From: a virus
Strand: one strand, 5' to 3'
DNA: 55,283 bases
Virus record (IMG/VR): IMGVR_UViG_3300027736_000059
Coordinates: 1-55,283 of that record
Made by a program: the position numbers and the translations under genes. Below, in pieces: positions 17,797 to 25,783 of the stretch (position 1 is the first letter of the stretch; each line of letters opens with the position of its first letter). The notes under the pieces were generated by a model. It was not told the origin of the DNA and made no database searches. It saw only the letters and a list, made by a program, of their open reading frames with translations.

Positions 17797-17979
17797 TTAA
17801 TCCGTGGTAGCAGGAAGTTCCATCTGTGCATTGGCTTCAGCTTGGGCTTTCTCTACTTGAGGGGCAGCTTGTTGCTGAATAACTTGAACGTGCTGAGCAG
17901 CAAATTCAAATGGCAGTTTACCTAAGCCTGTCAGGGCTGCGTTAACTGTATCAATGTGGAGGTCTAGTTTAATTTGCAT
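17797..17979 (-). CDS. Small acidic hypothetical protein
   Basis: The 60-residue product is beta-like at the start (MQIKLDLHIDTV) and then helical, with Gln/Ala-rich sequence. AAGGAAAACTCAA lies before its ATG. It is placed between the SSB-like gene and the exonuclease and may be a replication accessory protein; nothing in it tells more. Confidence 0.6.
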   Translation of the reverse strand: MQIKLDLHIDTVNAALTGLGKLPFEFAAQHVQVIQQQAAPQVEKAQAEANAQMELPATTD

Positions 17980-17990
17980 TTGAGTTTTCC

Positions 17991-18410
17991 TTAAAGAACA
18001 TCACTATCATCACCACCAAGCTCTGAATCAGCTCCATACTCGACAAGCTCGGTGATGACAAGCTTACCTAGCGAAGGACTAACGCCCTTCTTATTTTTAT
18101 ATGTCCACTCATAGGAACCAACCAAAGCCTTAGCCTTGCTTCCATTACCAATAGCCTCAGTAATCTCATCGCCATCAGCGTCATGCACACGAATAGGGGA
18201 TTGGCTCTTGCAAGTGATGTATCGGCCCATGTCAGCCTTCTTATCTTCACCTACTTGAACACTGATACCCATAGACTCCAGAGCATCCGCAGCGGCATCG
18301 CTTAGGTTACACAGGTTAAGCTGATACTTCCCAGACATATCATTAACCTTAGTGTGCTGACACCAAAACACATCAGCTTTAATCTTTATCTTCTTAGTTT
18401 GTGTACTCAT
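17991..18410 (-). CDS. Putative ssDNA-binding protein (T7 gp2.5-like role)
   Basis: I place the start at 18410 (MSTQTKKIKI, 139 residues), behind AAAGGAAATAGT; the frame is open further upstream but that start would overlap the polymerase gene. The protein has a basic N-terminus, a beta-rich OB-like body with aromatic residues, and a strongly acidic tail (ELGGDDSDVL), as ssDNA-binding proteins have. Position between polymerase and exonuclease matches T7-like replication modules. Family assignment is by architecture and context. Confidence 0.68.
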   Translation of the reverse strand: MSTQTKKIKIKADVFWCQHTKVNDMSGKYQLNLCNLSDAAADALESMGISVQVGEDKKADMGRYITCKSQSPIRVHDADGDEITEAIGNGSKAKALVGSYEWTYKNKKGVSPSLGKLVITELVEYGADSELGGDDSDVL

Positions 18411-18448
18411 ACTATTTCCTTTATGAAAAATAAAATCCACTTGTAACG

Positions 18449-20281
18449 TCAGTGGCAATCACGCCAGTTGTTGCCTATCTTTCCTTCGGCATCAACCGGA
18501 CATCTAAATTGTAGCATAACACCCGCTTGTGTTGCAGCATCTTCAATAATTTTCATCGCTCTTTCTGCGTCCTCCTTAGCAACTTCCCATTGAGTTTCAT
18601 CGTGGACAAAGGCAATAAGCTTTGCATTAATTGCATGAAACTTCAGTGAGTTATCACACTCCACCAGCCACTGCTTAGCAATGATAGCTCCTGCTGATTG
18701 CAAGAGAGTATTCAATGCAGCGTGAGAAGTTCTTACCCACACTTTCCTGCCATCTAAGGCAGGGAGTTTGCCATTGGCTGATACTCTGACAACCTTCTCC
18801 TTCAGCTTCTTCAGCGAAGGAGTATTATCTAGAAAGTTATCAATAAGTTTCTTTCCTTTCGAAGCAGAAACCCCAGCAGTTAATCCAATCTTCCCTGCTC
18901 CTGCCCCGTAGAGCATGGCGTATGTCATCGTCTTCGTTATGTTACGGAACTTCTTATGCTCTGGATTGCTATCATCCTTCACTGTACCCTTTGGCACTAG
19001 TCCAAAGGCTTGGCAGTTCATCCAATGCACATCACCCTTCAATAGTTCTTCCTGCCACACAGCGTCCTGCATATAGTGGGCTAGGCAGCGTAGCTCAATG
19101 CCACTAAGGTCTACCCCTACCTGCACATTACCTTCCTCCACTGTCCACATTTCCCTGCACTCAGCGCCATAGGGTGTATCTGGATTGACTGCTGGCACTT
19201 GTCCCATGTTGGGACTACTGTGTGTACATCTACCCGTCACTGCCCCGTTGGTAATGATGCGTCCATGCACCCTGCCATCGTCCTCAACAAACCCCATCCA
19301 ACTACTGATCTGTGCTGTTCGTTTCTGTAGCATTAGATACTCAGCCACAAGCTTAGCTTCAGGCAGGTCTATGCCTTGTAGCACTGTCTCATCTACAATG
19401 ACATTACCTTTCTCTGTGTGCTTATCAAACTTCACACCAAGTATGGTTAGTCTCTCAGCAATCTGCTGCCTACTACCAGCATTGAACAGGTGTTCTCTAA
19501 CCTTCATCGGCCCAGCCATAGCTTCGTTTATCAGTGAAGCTTTATATCCTGCCTCTTTAAGTAGCTGACGAAGCTCTGTCTTAGTTTCTGCCTTGTACTC
19601 TTTCCAATCAGGTGTTACCACTTCCCAATACTCAGGGGTCTTTAGTTCCTCGTAGGTGGGCTTGAATACTAGCTGCATCTGCGCTTCAATGTCTGACATC
19701 CGTCCAACCAAATGAGCATGCAAAGACATAGCCTTAAACATGTCCAGCTTGAAGCCGTTGTCTTCCATCCCCTTACATATCACTGCAACCTTATGTTCAA
19801 GCTCTATGCTTTGCTGGCTGAATGCATCCTTCTTTAGCAGGGATAGTAAATGGTGGTGTAGCTTCTCAAGTAGTATGACATCTTGCTCACAATACTCAGC
19901 CATCTCTTCAGACCACCCAGCATCATAGTCAGTGAAGCTTATCTTGTGGCACTTCAGTCGTATGCCCCAAGCTTCTAGACTATGAGGGGCTGGTACTTTC
20001 TGTCCTTCAATGAAAGCAATATCTACATCAGGATTGTGCAGCCGTGAGAGGATAAGGGTATCGACTAGACTGGCACGGGGTATGGTGACACCCCACACCC
20101 TTTCCAATACAGGAGCATCAAAACCAATAATATTATGCCCACATACTTCACTATCTTTGAGGTATTGTTGTAGTCCATCTTTATTTCTCCAGTGTTTTAT
20201 CTCGTCATCTTTCTTGGTGACACATAACCATATTTGTTTGTGTGCTGTATCTGTTTCGATATCTAAGTAAATCATATACAT
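18449..20281 (-). CDS. polA: DNA polymerase, family A with 3'-5' exonuclease
   Basis: The 610-residue protein is T7-type. The exonuclease domain begins with YLDIETD and has HNIIGFDAP. Polymerase motif A is VDLSGIELR (Asp391), motif B is KTMTYAMLYGAG (Lys450, Tyr454, Tyr458) and motif C is VHDE (Asp561). Tyr454 aligns with Tyr526 of T7 polymerase, the residue that lets an enzyme accept dideoxynucleotides. It lies four bases downstream of the primase-helicase, in the same operon. The start has little Shine-Dalgarno, and ATGTATATG offers two Met codons. Confidence 0.95.
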   Translation of the reverse strand: MYMIYLDIETDTAHKQIWLCVTKKDDEIKHWRNKDGLQQYLKDSEVCGHNIIGFDAPVLERVWGVTIPRASLVDTLILSRLHNPDVDIAFIEGQKVPAPHSLEAWGIRLKCHKISFTDYDAGWSEEMAEYCEQDVILLEKLHHHLLSLLKKDAFSQQSIELEHKVAVICKGMEDNGFKLDMFKAMSLHAHLVGRMSDIEAQMQLVFKPTYEELKTPEYWEVVTPDWKEYKAETKTELRQLLKEAGYKASLINEAMAGPMKVREHLFNAGSRQQIAERLTILGVKFDKHTEKGNVIVDETVLQGIDLPEAKLVAEYLMLQKRTAQISSWMGFVEDDGRVHGRIITNGAVTGRCTHSSPNMGQVPAVNPDTPYGAECREMWTVEEGNVQVGVDLSGIELRCLAHYMQDAVWQEELLKGDVHWMNCQAFGLVPKGTVKDDSNPEHKKFRNITKTMTYAMLYGAGAGKIGLTAGVSASKGKKLIDNFLDNTPSLKKLKEKVVRVSANGKLPALDGRKVWVRTSHAALNTLLQSAGAIIAKQWLVECDNSLKFHAINAKLIAFVHDETQWEVAKEDAERAMKIIEDAATQAGVMLQFRCPVDAEGKIGNNWRDCH

Positions 20282-20284
20282 CTC

Positions 20285-21895
20285 TCATAACAGTGGTGTC
20301 TCTTCTTCGGCATCAACTTCAAACATGCGCCCTGTCTCTTTGTTATAAAGAAGGTTGCATGCGGGGCCAGTGATTCCACTGAAGCGGTTCTTCAACACCC
20401 TAACCTTCGTGGTGTTTCTTTCAATCAAGTCTTCAGCCTGACCATTACGCTCCAGTCCAATCACCATATCGCTTAACTGTGCTATTGAACCGCTTCCGCG
20501 AAGCTGTGCTAGTGATGTGGCTGCTCCTTCTTCGTGACCAGTGTTAGGTGGGCGCTTGAGGTGGCTGACAATTATAAGGGCTATGTCTGTTTCTTGTACA
20601 AGCATACGCAGCTTAGTCATAATTTCATCCAATGCCTTACGCTCGTCACCGCTCTCCTGCGCTGAGACAATGATGGACAAGTGATCTAAGAATATATACC
20701 TGCATGACATACCCTTAGCCAAGTAGCGCACACGATTGACAATGTTCTCTACTGCTGTACTTCCGAAGTGATCGAACAGAAACAATCGTCCAGTGCCTAG
20801 CGTCTTATCAAAGGCATCACGCCTTTGTTCATGAGACACTACAGTATCGGGCAAGTGTAGTGGTGTGTTAGCTGCTAAGGACATAACAGATAGGCCAGTC
20901 TTCTTAACACTTTCCTCAAGGAACATCAGGCCAATGTTGTCCTTTGTCTTTTGAAGCAAATGCCATACTAGTTCACGAAGCACTTGGCTCTTACCCAAAC
21001 CACTACCGGCTGTCACTGTAACCAGTTCACCAAAGCGTAGGCCATAGGTAATGTCGTTAAGACCAGCCCAAGGGTAGGTGCAGTCTGCTGGTGGCATAGG
21101 CTTTGATACCAAGTCCCACATACTAGAGCCACTGACAATGCCATCGGGTACATACGCCTCAGCCCTCCACCACCGCTCAACAAACTTAGCCTCTGCGTTA
21201 TCTGCTAACCAATCACAGGCATCCTTATACTCAGGGACAGGCTTGAATATCTTGCACTTGCTTCCAAATAATTCAGCAACTTCCCTTGCTGCCTTCTGTC
21301 CTACGGCATCACCATCCAAGCACACCACAATGTTTTCAAAGCTAGAGATATATTCGTAATGAGCCTTGCAATCTTTCAATGCTGAGCCAGCACCATTGCG
21401 GATAGATACCACAGGATACTTAGAGCCTGTCATTTGGAAAGCAGCGAGAGCGTCAAACTCTCCCTCGACTATGGTGAGATATTTACCACCAGAGGGGAAT
21501 AGATTCTGTCCAAATAATATTCCTTTAACCCAGCTACCAATAGCACTAAACTTCTTATCACTGACAGCCCTAACCTTAGCTGCCACAAGCTGGCTGTTGC
21601 CATCGTAGTAGGGGAAGTAGTAGTTGTCCTTCTCTCTGACAACCCCGTACTTCTCCATTGTACTTTTACTTATCCGTCTTTCGGATACGCTGATGGATGA
21701 TGCTTCCTTAAAAACTTTTAAGGTAGTGCTGTTGGTTTCAACTTCTTCTTCAATCACTATGTATCCATCCTGTTGGTTAATTAGAGAGGGTGTAAAGGTA
21801 TCGCATACAAAACATTTTGTACTAGCATCCTCGTTCATGGATAGCCCATCGCTGCTTCCACAGCTTTTGCAGGGCAGATGTGTTTTTATAAACAT
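20285..21895 (-). CDS. Primase-helicase, T7 gp4-like
   Basis: The 536-residue protein has an N-terminal zinc ribbon (Cys9, Cys12, Cys28, Cys31), a TOPRIM primase core (Glu144 in VEGEFDAL, Asp194/Asp196 in CLDGDAVG) and a DnaB/RecA-type helicase with Walker A GSGLGKS (297-303) and a Walker B stretch IFLDHLSII. It unwinds and primes at the fork and should partner the polymerase encoded just downstream. It overlaps the previous gene by ten bases. Confidence 0.95.
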   Translation of the reverse strand: MFIKTHLPCKSCGSSDGLSMNEDASTKCFVCDTFTPSLINQQDGYIVIEEEVETNSTTLKVFKEASSISVSERRISKSTMEKYGVVREKDNYYFPYYDGNSQLVAAKVRAVSDKKFSAIGSWVKGILFGQNLFPSGGKYLTIVEGEFDALAAFQMTGSKYPVVSIRNGAGSALKDCKAHYEYISSFENIVVCLDGDAVGQKAAREVAELFGSKCKIFKPVPEYKDACDWLADNAEAKFVERWWRAEAYVPDGIVSGSSMWDLVSKPMPPADCTYPWAGLNDITYGLRFGELVTVTAGSGLGKSQVLRELVWHLLQKTKDNIGLMFLEESVKKTGLSVMSLAANTPLHLPDTVVSHEQRRDAFDKTLGTGRLFLFDHFGSTAVENIVNRVRYLAKGMSCRYIFLDHLSIIVSAQESGDERKALDEIMTKLRMLVQETDIALIIVSHLKRPPNTGHEEGAATSLAQLRGSGSIAQLSDMVIGLERNGQAEDLIERNTTKVRVLKNRFSGITGPACNLLYNKETGRMFEVDAEEETPLL

Positions 21896-22227
21896 GTCTT
21901 TGTTTTAAAATAGTTATCAATAGTTCTCGCTGCTCTTTCTCCGCAGACTAGTGGAACATCCCAAGCCCCACTAAGACCAAAGTCTTTTCTGTATTTATTT
22001 ATTAGCAGAAGTAAAGCCTTGTGTGCCTCTATAATTATCTGTTCTTCAGACAGCACTTCAGTGACTGGTGCTTGAGGCTTCCGTATCTTAAGCTGCTTTA
22101 TAAAAATAGCAAAGCTATCCTTGGTGTCGTTACCGAATGAGGCAATCTCGCACAGGCGAAGAGCAGCGTGGTCTAGCGCCTCATCCCATCCATTAGTGTA
22201 CTCATCTATCTGTTTTAAATCAATCAT
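21886..22227 (-). CDS. Hypothetical replication-operon protein
   Basis: The start at 22227 (MIDLKQIDEY, 113 residues) follows AAAGGATAGTG; an ATG 18 bases upstream would overlap the previous gene further and has no Shine-Dalgarno. The product is a helical soluble protein with Cys residues. It overlaps both neighbours by about eight to ten bases. I do not recognise it; helicase-loading or regulatory roles cannot be judged from sequence. Confidence 0.65.
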   Translation of the reverse strand: MIDLKQIDEYTNGWDEALDHAALRLCEIASFGNDTKDSFAIFIKQLKIRKPQAPVTEVLSEEQIIIEAHKALLLLINKYRKDFGLSGAWDVPLVCGERAARTIDNYFKTKTCL

Positions 22228-22513
22228 CACTATCCTTTGCTTCAACTAATTCAAACTTAAGGCGGCTATGAAAGCTATCTTCTCCATCATCACCAGACAC
22301 AAGCCAGTCAATTCGCTGTACATAAATGTGTGCCTCACGCAATAGTTTCAAAGCATGCTCAAACTCAGCAATGGTTTCTTCTGAATAGAACGCACCCTTG
22401 GTTTGGCCCCACTCATCAGTTTCCTTTGATGTGTTAGTAAGTATTAACTGTTCTACTTCGTCAGCAATACGTCCAATTTCATATTGCTTGTATTCAAAAT
22501 GTCCACCGCTCAT
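22220..22513 (-). CDS. Phage protein of the MSGGHFEYKQY family
   Basis: The start at 22513 gives MSGGHFEYKQYEIGRIADEV (97 residues) behind GAAGGAAGAAAACAA. This opening is typical of a widespread small phage protein family of unknown function. The protein is helical, with a Trp/Gly-rich segment (WLVSGDDGEDSF) near the end. The ATG overlaps the stop of the 55-residue gene upstream (ATGA). Confidence 0.75.
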   Translation of the reverse strand: MSGGHFEYKQYEIGRIADEVEQLILTNTSKETDEWGQTKGAFYSEETIAEFEHALKLLREAHIYVQRIDWLVSGDDGEDSFHSRLKFELVEAKDSDD

Positions 22514-22677
22514 TTGTTTTCTTCCTTCAACAAATGAACATAGTAGCAAAGTCTTTTAAACACCTGCGGCTCTAACGCCACCACCTTGTTTTCATGGTGA
22601 TTTACGGCAAGCCATATATGGTAGCCATCAAAGCTGGCGTATACGCCATCACCTAAATAAGTCTCATGTTCATCCAT
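22510..22677 (-). CDS. Small phage protein with YLGDGVYASFDGYHIWL motif
   Basis: The 55-residue product opens MDEHETYLGDGVYASFDGY and ends in a Lys/Glu-rich helix. TAAAGGAG stands nine bases before the ATG, and stop and next start overlap as ATGA, so it is a real coupled gene despite its size. The motif recurs in many phage and prophage proteins of unknown role. Confidence 0.75.
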   Translation of the reverse strand: MDEHETYLGDGVYASFDGYHIWLAVNHHENKVVALEPQVFKRLCYYVHLLKEENK

Positions 22678-22915
22678 TATTTTTCTCCTTTAATTTATCC
22701 ACCACAGCTTGAGCAATAATTAAGAAGTCAGCAAAATCAATCTCTGCTTCCGTACTGTCTGCTATTGGCGACACACGCCACCATTCAAGCCATTCGGCAC
22801 TCGTTGGCTCCACCAGTTGACGCTGCTTCTTACCATCATAGTACCCGCTTTGATATGTGATAGTCAGTGCATCGCCGTGGTCTTTGTACACCTGTGTGTC
22901 GTCATCTTCATCCAT
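22670..22915 (-). CDS. Hypothetical acidic protein
   Basis: The start at 22915 (MDEDDDTQVYKDHGDALTI, 81 residues) lies behind GGAGCAGAACA. The middle contains SAEWLEWWRVSPIADSTEAE and the end is a charged helix. It overlaps both neighbours by eight bases. No family was recognised. Confidence 0.6.
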   Translation of the reverse strand: MDEDDDTQVYKDHGDALTITYQSGYYDGKKQRQLVEPTSAEWLEWWRVSPIADSTEAEIDFADFLIIAQAVVDKLKEKNNG

Positions 22916-23330
22916 TGTTCTGCTCCTTTGCGGCAGCTTCGCCAAGCCTAAAAAACCGCAGTTCGCTTTCTGTCATAGCGTGGTATTCGTCTAAATAATC
23001 CGCAATCTGCTCATCCGTCAGCCCTACCCATGTGCGCTGTGGTGGGGTGGTGTAGAGAGTTTCCCAGCGACCAATTTCTGGTTTTTCTTTTTGAAAAATT
23101 GGATTTCCACCAATAGATAAATATCCAAACGGCTCCTGCGCTGGCTGTGCTGAGGGTGATGTGGTGTAAAGGGGAACAGCATCAAACATATTTGCATTTC
23201 CATCAGGTGAATGTTGTTCGTGCCAATGCAAAGACCTGCTTCCTCCACGTTTGTCGTAAACAGCCCACGCCACAGGCTCCTGCGTCAGCTTGTCCCGCGC
23301 CATAGCTTTTTTTGATTCGTAGCCTGTCAT
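22908..23330 (-). CDS. Phage protein with two PLYTT-type repeats
   Basis: The start at 23330 (MTGYESKKAMARDK, 140 residues) overlaps the previous stop as TGATG and follows GGGGGAAG. Two units of the form QEPVAWAVYD...VPLYTT and QEPFGYLS...ETLYTTPP are followed by a helix with LTDEQIADY. This motif is frequent in proteins of phages of aquatic Betaproteobacteria and Enterobacteria; the function is unknown. Confidence 0.65.
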   Translation of the reverse strand: MTGYESKKAMARDKLTQEPVAWAVYDKRGGSRSLHWHEQHSPDGNANMFDAVPLYTTSPSAQPAQEPFGYLSIGGNPIFQKEKPEIGRWETLYTTPPQRTWVGLTDEQIADYLDEYHAMTESELRFFRLGEAAAKEQNNG

Positions 23331-23551
23331 CACTTCCCCCAAATAAAGTAAGCAATCAACGTCATTGCTGCGGTCACAACTATCACAGCAAGCAGCGCCT
23401 TGACAGTGCTGAGTGTGTCGGTATAGGGGTCAGTGTCAACAACCATGCCCCGTTCGGCGTATGCTTTGTTTGTGGCCTCCATGCGCTGTTTCCTGATTGG
23501 GCAATCGCGGCCTTGGTTGCAGTTTCCATTAGCATCACAACAATTAGTCAT
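23330..23551 (-). CDS. Cys-rich single-TM protein
   Basis: The start at 23551 (MTNCCDANGNCNQGRDCPIR, 73 residues) lies behind AAAGGTAAAGT inside the end of the upstream gene. Six cysteines in the first 20 residues are followed by a charged stretch and a C-terminal TM helix (about residues 49-70). The layout suggests a tail-anchored membrane protein with a cytoplasmic metal or disulfide knot. It is a common phage type of unknown function. Confidence 0.7.
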   Translation of the reverse strand: MTNCCDANGNCNQGRDCPIRKQRMEATNKAYAERGMVVDTDPYTDTLSTVKALLAVIVVTAAMTLIAYFIWGK

Positions 23552-23750
23552 ATACTTTACCTTTTTCAAATAAGTCATGGAAGCATGGGCCGCAGCATAT
23601 AAAGCTTAGGTACTCATGCTCAGAGCAATCAATGCCCAGTACATCAGTGGTTAGCTTACACACTTGGCACACATCTATTGCGGCATCAACAGTAATAGAA
23701 CGTCCATGTGCATGTTCTTCTGACTCATAAACAACTTTCCACTTAGTCAT
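23544..23750 (-). CDS. Small Cys-rich protein
   Basis: The start at 23750 (MTKWKVVYESEEHAHGRSI, 68 residues) follows AAGGATGCCAA and overlaps the previous stop (ATGA). CQVC near residue 29 and CC..C near residue 53 suggest a small zinc-binding fold. It overlaps the next gene by eight bases. Function is unknown. Confidence 0.6.
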   Translation of the reverse strand: MTKWKVVYESEEHAHGRSITVDAAIDVCQVCKLTTDVLGIDCSEHEYLSFICCGPCFHDLFEKGKVYD

Positions 23751-23914
23751 TTGGCATCCTTCCATGTCCAGCCAAGCAAGCGCTCGGTGTTGGCAATCTG
23801 TTCGTCAGTGGGCTTGTGGTACATGGAAAACATATTATGCGGTGATGCTTCGGCATACAGCACCCAATACCCAACTGGGGGCGGCGGCGGTTTGGAAGTT
23901 GTGTATTCAATCAT
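23747..23914 (-). CDS. Small proline-rich protein
   Basis: The 55-residue product has SKPPPPPVGYWVLY near its start and DEQIANTERLLGWTWKD at its end. AAGGAGAGAAACAA precedes the ATG, and both ends overlap neighbours (eight and four bases), which supports a real gene. The end pattern resembles degenerate LTDEQI-type units seen in other genes of this cluster. Function is unknown. Confidence 0.65.
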   Translation of the reverse strand: MIEYTTSKPPPPPVGYWVLYAEASPHNMFSMYHKPTDEQIANTERLLGWTWKDAK

Positions 23915-24155
23915 TTGTTTCTCTCCTTAATTTATTTTCAAATAAACGCAATACCATTTCCCGAAACAGTAACCCGTCTTGGCTGTGCTTGTAGGCGTTA
24001 AACAAGTGCTTATCTTCCATGTCCTTGATAGCAATCTCTCGCTTGTCTTTTGTTGTCCAAACTTCTGTTCGGAAATTGGCCCGTGCTTCTTGGTCGTCCC
24101 AATACCTTTCAGCAAGCGCCCTATTGACACAATATTCATCGTAAGAATCGCTCAT
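23907..24155 (-). CDS. Hypothetical protein
   Basis: The start at 24155 (MSDSYDEYCVNRALAERYW, 82 residues) lies behind AAGGAGCGTGTCAA; the upstream in-frame ATG lacks a Shine-Dalgarno. The product is charged and helical with KDKREIAIKDMEDKHL in the middle. It overlaps the next gene by eight bases and is part of the coupled chain. No family was recognised. Confidence 0.6.
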   Translation of the reverse strand: MSDSYDEYCVNRALAERYWDDQEARANFRTEVWTTKDKREIAIKDMEDKHLFNAYKHSQDGLLFREMVLRLFENKLRRETND

Positions 24156-24511
24156 TTGACACGCTCCTTGAGCATGGCATCTGCCATTTCGTAGGAAGCT
24201 TTGGCTATTTTCTCTAACCACTCTGCGGCATGGTCTGACTCTTCGTGGATTGCCTCGTCTATTAAAGTTCCTTGCATAGCCAGCCCCGCAAACTCATCCC
24301 GCAAAGTTTTATCCCTCGCAAAGCCGCCGGTCTTGACCATCCAGTCGGTGTAGTCTGCCGCAATTTCAATGTTGTCTTTCATATTAATTTCCTTGTAATG
24401 TTTACGAACAATTTCTCTGGCATCTAGTCGTGTAGAAAACCATTTACCCAGTTCTGAGTTTATATCTTGGCTTAAGTGCTCTGTATCCCATACATTATTA
24501 GTTTCCTTCAT
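24152..24511 (-). CDS. Hypothetical helical protein, start uncertain
   Basis: The 119-residue frame begins inside the last 14 bases of the previous gene, with no clear Shine-Dalgarno. A second start at 24382 (MKDNIEIAADYTDWMVKTGG, 76 residues) follows AAGGAAATTAAT and may be the main one. The product is soluble and helical and rich in Glu and Ala toward the C-terminus. No family was recognised. Confidence 0.55.
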   Translation of the reverse strand: MKETNNVWDTEHLSQDINSELGKWFSTRLDAREIVRKHYKEINMKDNIEIAADYTDWMVKTGGFARDKTLRDEFAGLAMQGTLIDEAIHEESDHAAEWLEKIAKASYEMADAMLKERVK

Positions 24512-24665
24512 CAGTTAACAAATCAAATTTAATTACTTCAAACACACCAAGCACTGCTGCAACAGATATCTTGCCACGATATTCATCAAGGACATCTAAG
24601 ATATCATCTTGCAATTTGTGTGTGAGGGTGATTGAATTATTAAAGTTTCCTTCAATTACTTCCAC
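24498..24665 (-). CDS. Small protein with GTG start
   Basis: The 55-codon frame begins GTG (VEVIEGNFNNSITLTHKLQD) six bases after GAAAGGAATATT and ends in the overlap with the next gene. It has one long helix (LQDDILDVLDEYRGKISVAAVLGVFEVIK). The Shine-Dalgarno, the placement just after the integrase-like gene and the lack of a better frame support it. Function is unknown. Confidence 0.55.
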   Translation of the reverse strand: MEVIEGNFNNSITLTHKLQDDILDVLDEYRGKISVAAVLGVFEVIKFDLLTDEGN

Positions 24666-24682
24666 AATATTCCTTTCAGTTG

Positions 24683-25783
24683 TTAAACAAATCCACGCAT
24701 TCTTGCTGCCACTGTAGCCCCCTTAAGTGTGTGCTTCATGTACGGAGCAACACTCTGCGGTGTAGCATGGCCTGTCATAGCCATGATGTTAGGCAGAGGC
24801 ACTTCAGCCTCAATCATTTCTGTCACCGCTGTCCTTCGCAAGTCCATCAAGAAGACATCCTTAGGTACACCAGCTACATCCATTATTGCACCACCTATTC
24901 GTGCCAGTTGGGCGGGGTTGTATGGTATCAGTCCTCCCTTACCATCACGGATGGTGCTGGGTGCTATGTACTGCTGCCATCCGAAGTCTTTGTGCTGCTG
25001 CTCCAACATGTTACGCAAGTTCTCTGACGTTGGCAAGGACACATCAACCCCTCGCTTGCTCTGCTCAAGGGACAGCGTACCTGTGCCACTGTCGTAGTTG
25101 CTCCACTGAAGCAGACGTATATCACCTAGCCTCTGTCCCCACTCATAGGCCATCTGCACAATTAAACCAATGTTGCGCCACTTAAATTTGCTATACGCTA
25201 CATCCAAGAACGCAGCCACATGCTCCCTCTCCCACACTATCTTGCGTTGCTTGTCAGCCCTTCTAAGTATGTGTGTGAATGGATTGTGTGTGGTGAAACC
25301 ATTGCGTATAGCATGATTGAATAGCAACCTATACACAGCTAAGCTGTGGTTAGCGAGACTAACACTTGTTGCAGCGTGGTTGTCGTATACACGCTGACAC
25401 ATTGGTGTAAGTATATCCCGTAGCTTAGCCTTGCTCAATGGCACACCACCTACCCTATCAGTTAACCAGCGTGATAGATAGTAGTCGTAGTCTGCTTTTG
25501 TTTTAGGCTCAAGCTTTTCATAAGCTAAACTATTCTTATAGTTTATTAGAAGGTCTGTCACTGTGGATGTGCTGGATAAATTCTTTAGTCTGTCGCGCTC
25601 TTCACGCCATTCATCTAAGATTTTATTCTGCTCATCAGCATACTTGAAAGCTATCTTCCAGTTGTTACCTAACGACTTACTCTCCACCACCCCAGCCTTG
25701 ACAGCGAGAGGCGGTGGATTGTATCTATAGATAATACCAGTGGGTTTAGTCTCTCGCATTAGATAGCGAGGGAGTGTACTCAT
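24683..25783 (-). CDS. int: Tyrosine recombinase (integrase)
   Basis: The 366-residue protein has a SAM-like N-terminal DNA-binding domain (about 73-165) and a C-terminal catalytic domain. Arg218 is in GQRLGDIRLLQW, Lys243 in LEQSKRG, Arg316 in MDLRRT, His339 in TGH and the nucleophile Tyr348 in APYMKH. The first box II residue, usually His, is Met313. It would integrate the phage or resolve concatemers. No attP core could be identified beside it, and no repressor gene is recognisable, so a temperate lifestyle is open. It overlaps the next gene by four bases. Confidence 0.9.
   Translation of the reverse strand: MSTLPRYLMRETKPTGIIYRYNPPPLAVKAGVVESKSLGNNWKIAFKYADEQNKILDEWREERDRLKNLSSTSTVTDLLINYKNSLAYEKLEPKTKADYDYYLSRWLTDRVGGVPLSKAKLRDILTPMCQRVYDNHAATSVSLANHSLAVYRLLFNHAIRNGFTTHNPFTHILRRADKQRKIVWEREHVAAFLDVAYSKFKWRNIGLIVQMAYEWGQRLGDIRLLQWSNYDSGTGTLSLEQSKRGVDVSLPTSENLRNMLEQQHKDFGWQQYIAPSTIRDGKGGLIPYNPAQLARIGGAIMDVAGVPKDVFLMDLRRTAVTEMIEAEVPLPNIMAMTGHATPQSVAPYMKHTLKGATVAARMRGFV

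Noticed and set aside
18411-18458. Upstream start for the SSB-like gene (16 extra residues)
   Set aside because: It overlaps the polymerase gene and lacks a Shine-Dalgarno, while the start at 18410 has AAAGGAAATAGT.
24683-25783. attP core near the integrase or the tRNA gene as attachment site
   Set aside because: No direct repeat or arm-site pattern was visible beside int, and the tRNA gene is 12 kb away and complete; host sequence would be needed.
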